Below the pieces are notes generated by a model. The model was given only the letters and a program-made list of their open reading frames with translations, had not been told where the DNA came from and did no database searches. DNA of 56,512 bases, taken from positions 1-56,512 of the forward strand of contig JAPHTO010000110.1 in assembly GCA_026196955.1 (NCBI GenBank). The letters run 5' to 3'. Positions 46,381 through 55,321 of this stretch are shown piece after piece. This DNA comes from Colwellia sp. (lineage in GTDB: Bacteria; Pseudomonadota; Gammaproteobacteria; Enterobacterales; Alteromonadaceae). Numbering within the stretch: position 1 is the first letter of the stretch; each line of letters opens with the position of its first letter. Made by a program: the position numbers and the translations under genes.

Positions 46381-47331
46381 ATGAAAAAAATAATCTTTTC
46401 ACTTTTGTTAACAGTGGGCGCTGTAAGTACAGCGAGTGCAGTAGAAGGCGATGCCGAGGCAGGTAAAGTAAAAGCCGGTGTATGTGGTGCTTGTCACGGT
46501 GCTACGGGTATTAATCCTAATCCTACTTATCCAGATTTGGCTGGTCAGCATGAAGCGTATATCGTAAAGCAATTAGCAGACTTTAAATCAGGTGCTCGTA
46601 CTGACGTGATGATGGCGCCTATGGCGACAAATTTATCAGACCAAGATATGGCTGATTTAGGCGCATTCTTTGCGAGTCAAAAGCGCGCAAGTGAGCGAGC
46701 AGATGCACCAGCAGCTGATAACAATGCACCTGCTGCGGTAGCTGCACCGGGCAATGTCGAAGTGGTTACGTCAACAGCCGCGAAAGCCATTTATGCAGGC
46801 GATGTTAAGTCTGGCCAAGAAAAGTCAGCGATGTGTGTTGCTTGTCATGGCGCTGATGGTAATAGTTTAGTGGCTATGTACCCTAAGTTGGCTGGACAAA
46901 GTGCTAGCTATCTTGCTAAACAATTAGCTGATTTTAAATCAGGTGCTCGTAAAGACCCTGTTATGGTAGGCATGGTTGCAGGATTATCTGAAAAAGATAT
47001 GCAAGATTTAGGTGCATTTTACGCAGTACAAACACCTACAGAAGGTGTGGGTGAAGCAAGCGAAATTGGTCAAAAGTTATATTTTGGCGGTGATGCTAAA
47101 AAAGGCGTTACAGCTTGTGTAGCTTGTCATGGTGTTAAAGGTAAAGGTATGGCTCATGCTGGTTTTCCTGGAATTGCTGGTCAAAATGCAGATTACTTGA
47201 AAAAGCAAATTGCTAGCTTTCGCGATGGTAGCCGAGGCAATGATAGAAATGACATGATGCGTAACATTGCGATTAAATTATCTGATAGCGATATTGACGA
47301 ATTAGTTAATTACATGTCATCACTTAAATAG
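46381..47331 (+). CDS. cytochrome c4-like protein with three haem motifs
   Basis: A 316-residue periplasmic cytochrome with a signal peptide (cleaved near residue 20, TASA-VEG). Three c-type haem sites are visible: CGACH at 35-39, CVACH at 152-156 and CVACH at 246-250. Each is followed by a YPDLAGQHEAYIVKQLADFKSG-like stretch and a Met-rich axial-ligand region. Usual cytochrome c4 has two such domains and about 190-205 residues, so this one carries an additional domain. It would shuttle electrons to a terminal oxidase (cbb3 or similar). The linker after domain 1 is Ala/Pro/Asp-rich. Confidence 0.92.
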   Translation: MKKIIFSLLLTVGAVSTASAVEGDAEAGKVKAGVCGACHGATGINPNPTYPDLAGQHEAYIVKQLADFKSGARTDVMMAPMATNLSDQDMADLGAFFASQKRASERADAPAADNNAPAAVAAPGNVEVVTSTAAKAIYAGDVKSGQEKSAMCVACHGADGNSLVAMYPKLAGQSASYLAKQLADFKSGARKDPVMVGMVAGLSEKDMQDLGAFYAVQTPTEGVGEASEIGQKLYFGGDAKKGVTACVACHGVKGKGMAHAGFPGIAGQNADYLKKQIASFRDGSRGNDRNDMMRNIAIKLSDSDIDELVNYMSSLK

Positions 47332-47362
47332 TTGACAAATAATTAACAATAACTTGATGAAA

Positions 47363-47387
47363 AGCAGCGTTTATCGCTGCTTTTTTT
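47363..47387 (+). terminator. intrinsic terminator after cytochrome c4 gene
   Basis: AGCAGCG (47363-47369) pairs with 47375-47381 around a 5-nt loop, followed by a run of T to 47387. It lies 32 nt after the stop. Confidence 0.85.
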
Positions 47388-47440
47388 GTTTATATACCCT
47401 AAAATACCCGTGTAATTGCTATAGGTAGGGTAGAGATAGT

Positions 47441-48067
47441 TTGACTAATAGTGCTAATAAAGAGCAACTTATTGCCTGTCAGCAGTGTGATGCTCTTTAT
47501 GAAAAGCCGGAATTAAAACAGGGGCAAAGTGCGAAGTGCACTCGTTGTGGCAGCACAATAGAGGAGCGGAAGGTTAACTCAATAGAGCGCAGCTTTCATT
47601 GGTCACTCGCTGGTATTATGTTATTGGTTCCTGCCATTTTACTGCCTATTATGGGAGTCACTTTAGCAGGGCAATACCATCACGCTTCATTGCTTGATTG
47701 TATTGTGGTACTTATTGACCGTGGCTTTTTTATGATTGCCACCTTAGTTTTTTTGTTTGCAATTGCGGTGCCTGTAGTCCGCTTGTTTGGCGCTTTTTAT
47801 ATCACATACAGTTTTAAGTTTAATAAATTAAAACCTTCGCTATTATATTTCTTTCGAGCTTTTCACCATTTAGATAACTGGGCGATGCTTAACGTGTTTA
47901 TGTTGGGTATTGTTGTTTCTATGTATAAGTTACTTGATGATACTGAGCTTTCTGTCAATATGGGCTTGTTGGCTTTTATTCTTTGGCTTATTAGCTCAAC
48001 AATGGCATCGAGTGCTTTAGACCAAGATTATATTTGGCAGAAGTTGGAGGATGAGTTTGTCGACTAA
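47441..48067 (+). CDS. LetA/PqiA-domain membrane protein, N-terminal half
   Basis: A 208-residue protein with a Zn-binding CxxC pair at about 13-16 and 33-36 (CQQC, CTRC) and about four membrane helices. SFHWSLAGIMLLVPAILLPI and FYITYSFKFNKLKP-like segments match PqiA domains. In E. coli LetA (YebS, 427 residues) two such domains are in one chain; here they are two overlapping genes whose sum is 424. It forms an inner-membrane partner of the MCE protein. The start is a TTG, with only AGAGA as ribosome site; no ATG is available. Confidence 0.87.
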   Translation: MTNSANKEQLIACQQCDALYEKPELKQGQSAKCTRCGSTIEERKVNSIERSFHWSLAGIMLLVPAILLPIMGVTLAGQYHHASLLDCIVVLIDRGFFMIATLVFLFAIAVPVVRLFGAFYITYSFKFNKLKPSLLYFFRAFHHLDNWAMLNVFMLGIVVSMYKLLDDTELSVNMGLLAFILWLISSTMASSALDQDYIWQKLEDEFVD

Positions 48068-48701
48068 TACTGCAAAAGAAAGCAACCTTGCCCTCTGCCC
48101 TAAATGTCATCGCCTGAATAAGGTTACCGATGATGCTAACCAACAAAACAGCATACGATGCGTTCGTTGTCATGGCAGGTTTTATCAGCGTAAACCCAAT
48201 AGTTTACAGTATACTTTGGCATGGAATACAGTGGCATTAATAGCTTTTATTCCTGCAAACCTTTACCCTATTATGATTATTTATTCGTTGGGAATTGGCG
48301 ACCCTTCGACCATACTTTCAGGTATTGGGCAGTTTGTTGATCAAGGTTTATATCCTATTGCAGCCATCATCTTTACCGCGAGTATCATAGTGCCGTTACT
48401 CAAAATTGTCGGTCTGTACTTATTAGTATATCGTGCTTACACAGGGGTACGCCTGCGGCCTGATAAGCACAGTAAATTTTATCACGCGCTTGAATTTTTG
48501 GGGCCTTGGTCAATGCTCGATGTTTTTGTTGTTGCTTTGTTGGTAGCGGTAGTTGAGCTAGGCTTTGTTACTTCAGTCGCAGCAGGCCCTGCGATAAACT
48601 ATTTTACCTTGACGGTTATTTTTACCATGATAGCGGCAAATAGTTTTGATCCTCGACTTTTATGGGACAAAAAAGAACTTAAGGAAAAAAATGGTTATTG
48701 A
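48051..48701 (+). CDS. LetA/PqiA-domain membrane protein, C-terminal half
   Basis: A 216-residue protein with CPKC and CVRC zinc pairs and about four helices (TVALIAFIPANLYPIMII, LYPIAAIIFTASIIVPLLKI). PANLYPIM is the conserved PqiA motif. Its start overlaps the previous gene by 17 bp and its end overlaps the MCE gene by 11 bp, so all three are coupled. GGAGG directly touches the ATG at 48051; a TTG at 48057 has better spacing. Confidence 0.87.
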   Translation: MSLSTNTAKESNLALCPKCHRLNKVTDDANQQNSIRCVRCHGRFYQRKPNSLQYTLAWNTVALIAFIPANLYPIMIIYSLGIGDPSTILSGIGQFVDQGLYPIAAIIFTASIIVPLLKIVGLYLLVYRAYTGVRLRPDKHSKFYHALEFLGPWSMLDVFVVALLVAVVELGFVTSVAAGPAINYFTLTVIFTMIAANSFDPRLLWDKKELKEKNGY

Positions 48702-51700
48702 TAACTCACCGAACAATAAGGAACAGAAGGGGACTAGTGCCTCTGCTGAAGTTGTACCCCGCCAAGGTATTTCAATTATTTGGTTTATCCCGTTTATTGC
48801 GCTAATTTTTGGGGGCTGGTTAGGCGTCAAAGCACTGTCTGAACAAGGTGTTTTTATAACTATAGAGTTTGACAGTGGGACTGGCATTGTCCCGAAAAAA
48901 ACTGAAGTACGTTATAAAGGTTTAGTCACTGGTATGGTAAATAGGGTTGTGCCCTCAGATGATCTACAGTCAGTGATTGCTGAAGTAGAGATGTCTAAAT
49001 CTTTTGCTGATTACCTCACTGAAGATACCCAGTTTTGGCTAGTGAGCGCAGATATTTCATTACAAGGTGTTTCGGGTCTCGATACCTTGTTATCTGGAAG
49101 TTATATCAATATTATTCCCGACACTCACAAAGAAGCAGATAGCCAAGACCATTTTATTGCGCTAAATGAGGCGCCTCAACAAGATATGACAACGCCAGGG
49201 CTGCATTTAACGTTACAAACCAGTGTATTAGGCTCTATAAGTGAAAACTCACCTATTACCTTTAAGCAGATCCCCATTGGTTATGTGACGGGTTATCATT
49301 ATATTGAAGATAAACAAGGCATTGATATCAATGTTTTTATTGAACAAGAGTATGCCCATTTAGTGAAAGAAAACTCACTTTTTTGGAATACTAGTGGCGT
49401 ACAGGTCACGGCTTCACTGTCGGGTGGGGTAAAAGTTAATACGGATTCGCTTGCTTCAATCATAGGCGGTGGTATAGCCGTTGACACGTTAAGCTATCAA
49501 GAAAAATTAGCGCCGGCTAAAAATGGCGATGCTTTTCCCTTACATGCTGATTTTCAATCGGCAGAAGTGGGGCACGAAATTGAGTTAACCTTAGATTGGA
49601 ACTCAGGCATAGATCATAATGCTGCTATTTTGTACCAAGGTTTAACCATAGGCAGTATTGAGTCTTTTAGTAAAATTGACCCTAAAATGAGAAAGATCAC
49701 TGCAATAGCGAAAGTAAATCCACGCGTTGTGCCTTATTTAACGGAACAATCACAATTCTATTTAGTGTCGCCTCAGATTGGACTTTCAGGCATATCAAAC
49801 GCTAAAACGTTATTGACGGGTACTTATATTAGTATTCGACCATCCTTACAGGGTGAGCCAACAAATTCGTTTTCAGTATTTAATGCCAAACCGCCATATC
49901 GCTATACTGAGCCTGGCTTGCACTTGATCATAGAAAGCAATGATCGACATTCATTACAAGTGGGCAGTAATATTTACTATAAACAACAAGTGGTGGGAAA
50001 TGTGCAAGCGGTTGAAACTGTTGGCGCTGATCAGCACTTGATCCATATTCATATTCAACCAGAGTTTCAGCATTATGTGAGTACAACTAGCCACTTCTAT
50101 AACAACTCAGGGTTGAAGGTTAAAGCCAACCTTCAGGGCGTAAATATTGAGGCTCAATCACTGCAAAGTATTTTAACCGGGGGGATATCCTTTGTTAATG
50201 TTGAAACAGAAACGATTAATGCTGAGGTGCAAAATGGCGATAAATTTGCATTATTTGCCAATGAAAAACTCGCTAAGCAACGTACCAGTTTTACTTTAGC
50301 CATATCAGCAGAAGAGCACATTAATGCGAATACACGCGTATTGTATCGGGGAAAAGAGATCGGTGCGATACATGATATTCAAGTGCAAGGCGGGGAAAGT
50401 AAACTCTTTCTTGGCTTATTGCCAGAATATGAAAACATATTACGTGAAGGTACTCAGTTTTGGTTAGCTAAGCCTAATTTGAGCTTATCTGGTGCTACGG
50501 ATACAGATGCCTTATTAGGTGGTAGTTATATCACCTTTACTTTAGGTAATGAAAATAGCATTGCGAAAACAAATTTTGTTTTATTAACCTCTCCACCAGC
50601 TAAGCATGCAAGCGCTTCAGGTTTGCAACTTAGTTTACTTACCGATAGTGCAAATGTTGCTAGTGCAGGCAGTAGTGTTAGTTATCGAGGGGTTGTTGTT
50701 GGTCAAGTCGATAATGTTGCTTTAGATAAAGACGCAGATAAAGTGCGGGTAAATATTACGATTGATGAAGCACATAAATCGTTAATTAAAGCGGATACGC
50801 GCTTTTATAATGCCAGTGGCATTATGATCCACGGTGGCTTAGGAGACTTTGTCGTCAAAACAGAATCAGTTGATGCAATGTTACGTGGCGGTATCAGTTT
50901 TTATAACCCTAGTATAGAGTCAGATCTCACTGGAGAAGTGAAAGAACTAGATAGCTTTAAATTATTTGAGCACTTTGAACAGGCAAAAAATGCTGGTTTA
51001 GCCATTAGTATTCACTTTCATGATTATTCAGGCTTAAAGGTAAATACTAATGTTATTTATCAAGAACAAAAGATAGGCGCTATTACTCGCTTAATTTTTG
51101 ATGATAACAAAGTCGGTGTTACGGCTTTAGTGTTGTTAAATGATATTGGCGCAAAATATGCCAAACAAGGGAGTAAGTTTTGGTTAGTAGAGCCTGAGAT
51201 AGGCTTAGTGGGGTCAAAGAATGTTGCGTCACTCTTAGAAGGAGCTTTCATTGCACTTTTACCGAGTAATCAAAATGCCAGTAAACAACAAACGCAGTTT
51301 GAAGCGCTTGATTTACCACCAACGGTTAGTCAGTTGCCTTATGGGTTAAATATTAAATTAACAACTCAGCGCTTAGGCTCAGTACGCGTTGGAAACCCTG
51401 TGCTATTTCGTCAGGTGAAAGTAGGAAAAGTGATTGGTATCGACCTGTCGACTAATGCTGATACTGTTGATGTGTTTATTAATATTGCTAAACGCTATGC
51501 TCCTTTAGTCAATAGCGGTAGTAAGTTTTGGAATACTAGCGGTATTAACATTGAAGCCAGTATCTTTTCTGGGGTAAATATTGATTCTGAATCTATTGAA
51601 ACCTTAATTGCAGGTGGTATCGCGTTTGCCACACCAGCGCTTGAAGAGGGTGAGAACCTGAAAAACGTATCAAGTTTTATTTTGCATCAAGATGTCGATA

Positions 51701-51744
51701 GTGATTGGCTGGAATGGCAAACTAAAATTGCGATTAGTCAATAA
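48691..51744 (+). CDS. LetB/YebT-like MCE lipid-transport protein with eight MCE repeats
   Basis: A 1017-residue protein with one N-terminal membrane helix (about 28-50) and a long periplasmic part made of eight MCE domains. Openings visible in order are VFITIEFDSGTGI, LHLTLQTSVLGSI, IELTLDWNSGIDH, LHLIIESNDRHSL, FTLAISAEEHINA, LQLSLLTDSANVA, LAISIHFHDYSGL and LNIKLTTQRLGSV. E. coli LetB has seven repeats in 877 residues; PqiB has three. LetB hexamers form a tube between the membranes for lipids. The ATG at 48691 has AAGGAA upstream, and overlaps the preceding gene by 11 bp. A longer frame begins at 48646. Confidence 0.9.
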   Translation: MVIDNSPNNKEQKGTSASAEVVPRQGISIIWFIPFIALIFGGWLGVKALSEQGVFITIEFDSGTGIVPKKTEVRYKGLVTGMVNRVVPSDDLQSVIAEVEMSKSFADYLTEDTQFWLVSADISLQGVSGLDTLLSGSYINIIPDTHKEADSQDHFIALNEAPQQDMTTPGLHLTLQTSVLGSISENSPITFKQIPIGYVTGYHYIEDKQGIDINVFIEQEYAHLVKENSLFWNTSGVQVTASLSGGVKVNTDSLASIIGGGIAVDTLSYQEKLAPAKNGDAFPLHADFQSAEVGHEIELTLDWNSGIDHNAAILYQGLTIGSIESFSKIDPKMRKITAIAKVNPRVVPYLTEQSQFYLVSPQIGLSGISNAKTLLTGTYISIRPSLQGEPTNSFSVFNAKPPYRYTEPGLHLIIESNDRHSLQVGSNIYYKQQVVGNVQAVETVGADQHLIHIHIQPEFQHYVSTTSHFYNNSGLKVKANLQGVNIEAQSLQSILTGGISFVNVETETINAEVQNGDKFALFANEKLAKQRTSFTLAISAEEHINANTRVLYRGKEIGAIHDIQVQGGESKLFLGLLPEYENILREGTQFWLAKPNLSLSGATDTDALLGGSYITFTLGNENSIAKTNFVLLTSPPAKHASASGLQLSLLTDSANVASAGSSVSYRGVVVGQVDNVALDKDADKVRVNITIDEAHKSLIKADTRFYNASGIMIHGGLGDFVVKTESVDAMLRGGISFYNPSIESDLTGEVKELDSFKLFEHFEQAKNAGLAISIHFHDYSGLKVNTNVIYQEQKIGAITRLIFDDNKVGVTALVLLNDIGAKYAKQGSKFWLVEPEIGLVGSKNVASLLEGAFIALLPSNQNASKQQTQFEALDLPPTVSQLPYGLNIKLTTQRLGSVRVGNPVLFRQVKVGKVIGIDLSTNADTVDVFINIAKRYAPLVNSGSKFWNTSGINIEASIFSGVNIDSESIETLIAGGIAFATPALEEGENLKNVSSFILHQDVDSDWLEWQTKIAISQ

Positions 51745-51784
51745 GACTAACATCCATTTAAATTAATATTATTCAGAGTTATTT

Positions 51785-52393
51785 ATGATTGAAGTGATAG
51801 AGCCCCATCAGTTTAAAACCATTCCATGGAAAAATGGCTTAGGTGAAACCACTGAGTTGGCTATTAATGAAGGGGCGAGTTTAGATAACTTTCTGTGGCG
51901 ATTAAGTATTGCCAGTGTTGCTAATGATGGCATTTTCTCTGATTTTAGTGGCTACGATCGCAATCTGGTGCTGATTTCAGGGAAAGGCATAAACTTGTAT
52001 CATGACGGAAAAAGCGTCGATATGCTGGAAAATATACTCGATGTTGCTAGTTTTGATGGTAGCAGTAAAACGCAAGGGCAATTAGTTGCTGGCGCGATAA
52101 AAGATTTCAATATCATAACCGATAATGACAAAGTTGTTGCACAGGTGAATTGCTATGTCGAATTTCAGCAAGTGTCGATTAAACTATCGAAAAACAGACT
52201 ATGCTTTGCTTATAGCTTAACGGACGACATGATGATGAGTGCATTTCAAGCAAAAAACACTACAGTGCCTACTGGCCATTTAGCGAAATTCACCGTGTCT
52301 GAAGATGAACGAGTGGAGCAAGCAGAAAAAATTTCGATTACCGGTAAAAACATGATTATTGTTCAGTTGGAGATTAAAGATAGCGAGCAGTAA
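51785..52393 (+). CDS. hutD: HutD family protein
   Basis: A 202-residue cytosolic bicupin of the HutD/Ves family. HQFKTIPWKNGLGETTELAI and NFLWRLSIASVANDGIFSDFSGYDRNLVLISG-like segments (given in part) are the family signature. HutD is linked with histidine utilisation in Pseudomonas, where it may limit the pathway; Ves in E. coli is cold- and stress-related. No hut genes lie nearby, so the function here is open. It follows the LetB gene by 40 bp and may share its transcript. Confidence 0.88.
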   Translation: MIEVIEPHQFKTIPWKNGLGETTELAINEGASLDNFLWRLSIASVANDGIFSDFSGYDRNLVLISGKGINLYHDGKSVDMLENILDVASFDGSSKTQGQLVAGAIKDFNIITDNDKVVAQVNCYVEFQQVSIKLSKNRLCFAYSLTDDMMMSAFQAKNTTVPTGHLAKFTVSEDERVEQAEKISITGKNMIIVQLEIKDSEQ

Positions 52394-52443
52394 TTTTTTT
52401 CAAGCAAAGACGTTTTGTTATTTGTTTTTATTGCAAGCAATAA

Positions 52444-52477
52444 AAAAGGCAGTATAGCGATAACTACACTGCCTTTT
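52444..52477. terminator. bidirectional intrinsic terminator
   Basis: AAAAGGCAGT (52444-52453) pairs with 52468-52477; TAG/CTA inside adds 3 bp. T-runs exist on both strands. It serves hutD on one side and the small Cys/Gly-rich gene on the other. Confidence 0.82.
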
Positions 52478-52497
52478 AGCGATTAGTAAAAAGTAAC

Positions 52498-52605
52498 TTA
52501 AGATTCTTTTTCTTCAGTTTTCTTTTCTGCTGATTGCTCAACTGCTTGCTCTTGTTCTTTTTTCTCATCGTGGCCTTCGCCACCACAACCACCACAACAA
52601 CCCAT
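52498..52605 (-). CDS. 35-residue Cys/Gly-rich small protein
   Basis: The predicted protein starts MGCCGGCGGEGHDEKK and ends in a Glu/Gln/Lys-rich tail of 22 residues. Three Cys lie in the first seven residues. A strong GGAGA stands about 7 nt before the ATG, and the gene runs from its own ribosome site to a terminator, which argues that it is real. CCGSCS-motif small proteins exist in related bacteria; this could be a variant. A metal- or cluster-binding or membrane-tethered role is possible; nothing is known from the sequence. Confidence 0.75.
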   Translation of the reverse strand: MGCCGGCGGEGHDEKKEQEQAVEQSAEKKTEEKES

Positions 52606-52713
52606 AGTTTTCTCCACTCAAAATATCATATAAAGTTGGGGCAAATAATACCTGAGCAATTTGCTCAAGTATTTGATCGAGATCAGCTTTTATGTGTTTC
52701 TTTACTTATTAAA

Positions 52714-55095
52714 TTAACGGTTTTCTAAGCGATTAAAGTCAAGTAAGCCCGCTTCATTAGGTCGGTTTGTTTTATACCAAGCATGAAGTTTGTCAGCATA
52801 TTGCCAGAAATTCTTGCTTGTGCGGCGTACAGCATAAGTATCTTTTAGCTGGCGATAATCTGCTGGTGTTTGCATTAATTCTACACTACTAACAAAATCG
52901 CCAAGCTGCGTTTCTTTCACGTGGAAAAAAGCGTTGGGGTATGTGCCGACAATGCCAGTAACGACTGTTAAAGTATCTTCTTCGGGAAGTCGGCGATCAT
53001 TCTCCGAAAAAAGGTGAGCTACATTGCTATGAGCACTATTGTTGATCAAAGTATACACTGAGTCGCCTTGTTCACCGCTTACCATTAAATAACTGATCTG
53101 TGGCAATATAGAAACACCTACTCCTTTTTTGTTATTTAAACGCTGTAATTTATAGTCATATCGGTTATTTTTCCCGTTGGAAAGACTATAGTCATTTGAT
53201 GTTTCATTGGCGGTATGCTGTGCAATTAATTGCAAAAGCTCTTGTTGAGGTTGCTTTGTTTTATAATGAATATTCGTTTCTGGTAATTGTTCGAAATCAT
53301 CGGAAAAAATATAATCTTTAATGGTGTCGCTAGTGCCTCTATACCAATATTCATGGATACTACGGCGATCTTTTTTCGGTAACAAAGCGATGAAATTGCT
53401 TTCAGCTTCCATACGTAAAAAATCCATATATAAGCGAGTTTTCAATTGATGGGCAACATTGCCGTAGACATCAAAGCCAGCCACTAATAAATAGTGAATT
53501 CGCTCGAGTAATGGGTAAGTGATAAACCAAGCGGTTTTAGGTGTTTGGCCGACAAAACCTTGCAATACTGAGGCGCTGTCAAAGTGCCTAAATACGGTGA
53601 GCGTTGCGTTGGGGTTGCCATTACCAGGCCACACCAACTCTAAATCTAAATCACTTTGCCTAAAGCCAATTTCTTTCATGAAATGGAGTTTGTTTTCTAG
53701 ATAGCTTTGCTGGCGACTTGCGTAAGAGCGCCAATATAACACGGATAAAGCTTTATCACTTGTACTTGCAGGCAATTGCAGTAGTTCAGTGTTATTGTCG
53801 ATAAAGCCATCGCTATGATAATGATTAATATAACTAGGATCGGCAAAAAATACCCAGAAGTGATCTTCAATGACATTCAAGGCGACTTGGCCCCGACATA
53901 CGGGTCCCTTAATGAAGTTCATAATAGAGAACTGTGCTTGCTCTAATAAAAACAAATAACGAGATTTTGCAGGTATTGCTTTGAAAGTGATAAAAGGGTT
54001 AGCGGCATTTTTTAATTGGTAATCAGGCAATGTTTCTACTGGGTAATCAGGCGCTATAAATAATTCATCTAAATAGGCTAATTTAGCTAAATCAAAACGA
54101 TAGGGCATATGCCTTTTGGCAATAATAGTATCGTTATTTTTTTGTAATCGGTAATAGACTTGCGGTGACTCTTCATTGTTTCCCTTATTGGAGAAAGGAG
54201 CATCAAAAGGTCTTCGGCTATTAATCAGCTTTATGGGTTGCCCTGGCGGTGTGGTTGAACGTACAAGTTTAAAGTAGTTGCTATTGGGTTGCTGAAAAAA
54301 TAAATTGGCAAGGTATAAGTGCTCATATAAATATCGTGATACAAGCTGTTGTTTATTAGTAGTGCTGTTTAACCATGCTTCCCATTGGGCAATGATGCTG
54401 ATTTCACTCGCGTTTAAAGGCTTAGTGTTAGGTAACAAAGCACCATTTTCTAACCAAGTTGTAAGGGTTGTATGCTGTTCAGCCGTTAAGGCGGGAAGCG
54501 CGTATGGCATACCCGCCAGTGGATATTTTGTTTTATATTGTTCAAACTCTTCTATGGTTGGACATTGTTGGCTTCTGTCTAAAGAAACATCAAAGCTGTT
54601 ATCAAGCAAAGGCGTTTCAGGTAAAGGATGTTGCTGTTTTAGTTGCAACATTTGGTAGATAAGACCAGCATTTTTATTTGCGATCGGGGTTTGTTGACGT
54701 TCATTGAGTACGGAAAAAAAACCTTCTTTTCGCATTTCAGATAATGTATTTCGGTTGAGCTTAGTGAGTGTGCTTAGGCTGTGATTGTCTTTTGCAGTAA
54801 GTAAGCGCTCGCCATTATACACGCGCTTTTTGCTTGCGCCACGCTCTAAGCCCGCTCGACTTTCTAGCTTCAACTGACATGGTGCGTCGTAGCAGCCATG
54901 GCAAACTACACAGCGGTTTTCAATAATAGGTTGGATTTTTTCTGAAAAATGGCTTTGCTGTTGCTTAGTCATTGCCGGAATACTTAAGCGATTATTGATG
55001 TTTGATTCGCCGTAAAGTTTGTCGTATTCCATGACTCCCAATGTGGCACAGCCAGAAAAAAAGAGTATGAGTAATAAGGAGTAAAATTTATTCAT
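52714..55095 (-). CDS. cti: fatty acid cis/trans isomerase (Cti), haem-containing
   Basis: A 793-residue exported protein. The N-terminus has a lipobox FFSGC (Cys16), so it may be a lipoprotein, unlike the free periplasmic form. CVVCH at 62-66 is the c-type haem site that Cti needs. The long C-terminal part has the family's FNRLEN end and segments such as LVWPGNGNPNATLTVFRHFDSASVLQG (given in part). Cti turns cis-unsaturated fatty acids of phospholipids into trans forms within minutes of solvent, heat or osmotic stress. It is monocistronic here. Confidence 0.92.
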   Translation of the reverse strand: MNKFYSLLLILFFSGCATLGVMEYDKLYGESNINNRLSIPAMTKQQQSHFSEKIQPIIENRCVVCHGCYDAPCQLKLESRAGLERGASKKRVYNGERLLTAKDNHSLSTLTKLNRNTLSEMRKEGFFSVLNERQQTPIANKNAGLIYQMLQLKQQHPLPETPLLDNSFDVSLDRSQQCPTIEEFEQYKTKYPLAGMPYALPALTAEQHTTLTTWLENGALLPNTKPLNASEISIIAQWEAWLNSTTNKQQLVSRYLYEHLYLANLFFQQPNSNYFKLVRSTTPPGQPIKLINSRRPFDAPFSNKGNNEESPQVYYRLQKNNDTIIAKRHMPYRFDLAKLAYLDELFIAPDYPVETLPDYQLKNAANPFITFKAIPAKSRYLFLLEQAQFSIMNFIKGPVCRGQVALNVIEDHFWVFFADPSYINHYHSDGFIDNNTELLQLPASTSDKALSVLYWRSYASRQQSYLENKLHFMKEIGFRQSDLDLELVWPGNGNPNATLTVFRHFDSASVLQGFVGQTPKTAWFITYPLLERIHYLLVAGFDVYGNVAHQLKTRLYMDFLRMEAESNFIALLPKKDRRSIHEYWYRGTSDTIKDYIFSDDFEQLPETNIHYKTKQPQQELLQLIAQHTANETSNDYSLSNGKNNRYDYKLQRLNNKKGVGVSILPQISYLMVSGEQGDSVYTLINNSAHSNVAHLFSENDRRLPEEDTLTVVTGIVGTYPNAFFHVKETQLGDFVSSVELMQTPADYRQLKDTYAVRRTSKNFWQYADKLHAWYKTNRPNEAGLLDFNRLENR

Positions 55096-55253
55096 AAGAG
55101 CCCATTAAGTGAACTTTTAGCTGAGAGAGATTGCTTATTGGATTTTATGCTCCTTAATCAATACTGTAAAGCTTGTAAAAAAGTTAACCTTGAAAATGAA
55201 AAGCTTGCTTTAAATTAAGGTAATGGGGAGGTATAAGATTATTTAGTTGGGAG

Positions 55254-55280
55254 AGCACCCGAGTAGATAACTCAGGTGCT
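55254..55280. repeat. hairpin near the prolyl oligopeptidase stop
   Basis: AGCACC (55254-55259) pairs with 55275-55280 and GAGT (55261-55264) with 55270-55273, with one mismatch between. It lies 42-68 nt after the stop of the leftward peptidase gene, but has no clear T-run, so it may be a weak or Rho-linked terminator. Confidence 0.4.
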
Positions 55281-55321
55281 AGTTCGAGATCAATGTAACG
55301 GATTACTGTTTATATTCGTGG

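Larger units (their letters stand above)
52394..52713. other. 320-bp gap with a small gene and terminator
   Basis: Between hutD and the cis/trans isomerase gene, this stretch holds a bidirectional terminator and a 35-codon leftward gene, listed separately. The rest is AT-rich and shows nothing further. Confidence 0.6.

Noticed and set aside
48051..48067. Frameshift splitting a single letA gene
   Set aside because: Each half has its own zinc pairs and start region, GGAGG precedes the second gene, and similar overlaps link the next gene; a real split is more likely than an error.
52534..52728. Rightward 64-codon frame opposite the Cys/Gly-rich small gene
   Set aside because: It reads as Thr and hydrophobic repeats from the complement of Gly/Cys codons, and lacks a ribosome site. 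The leftward frame has a strong one.
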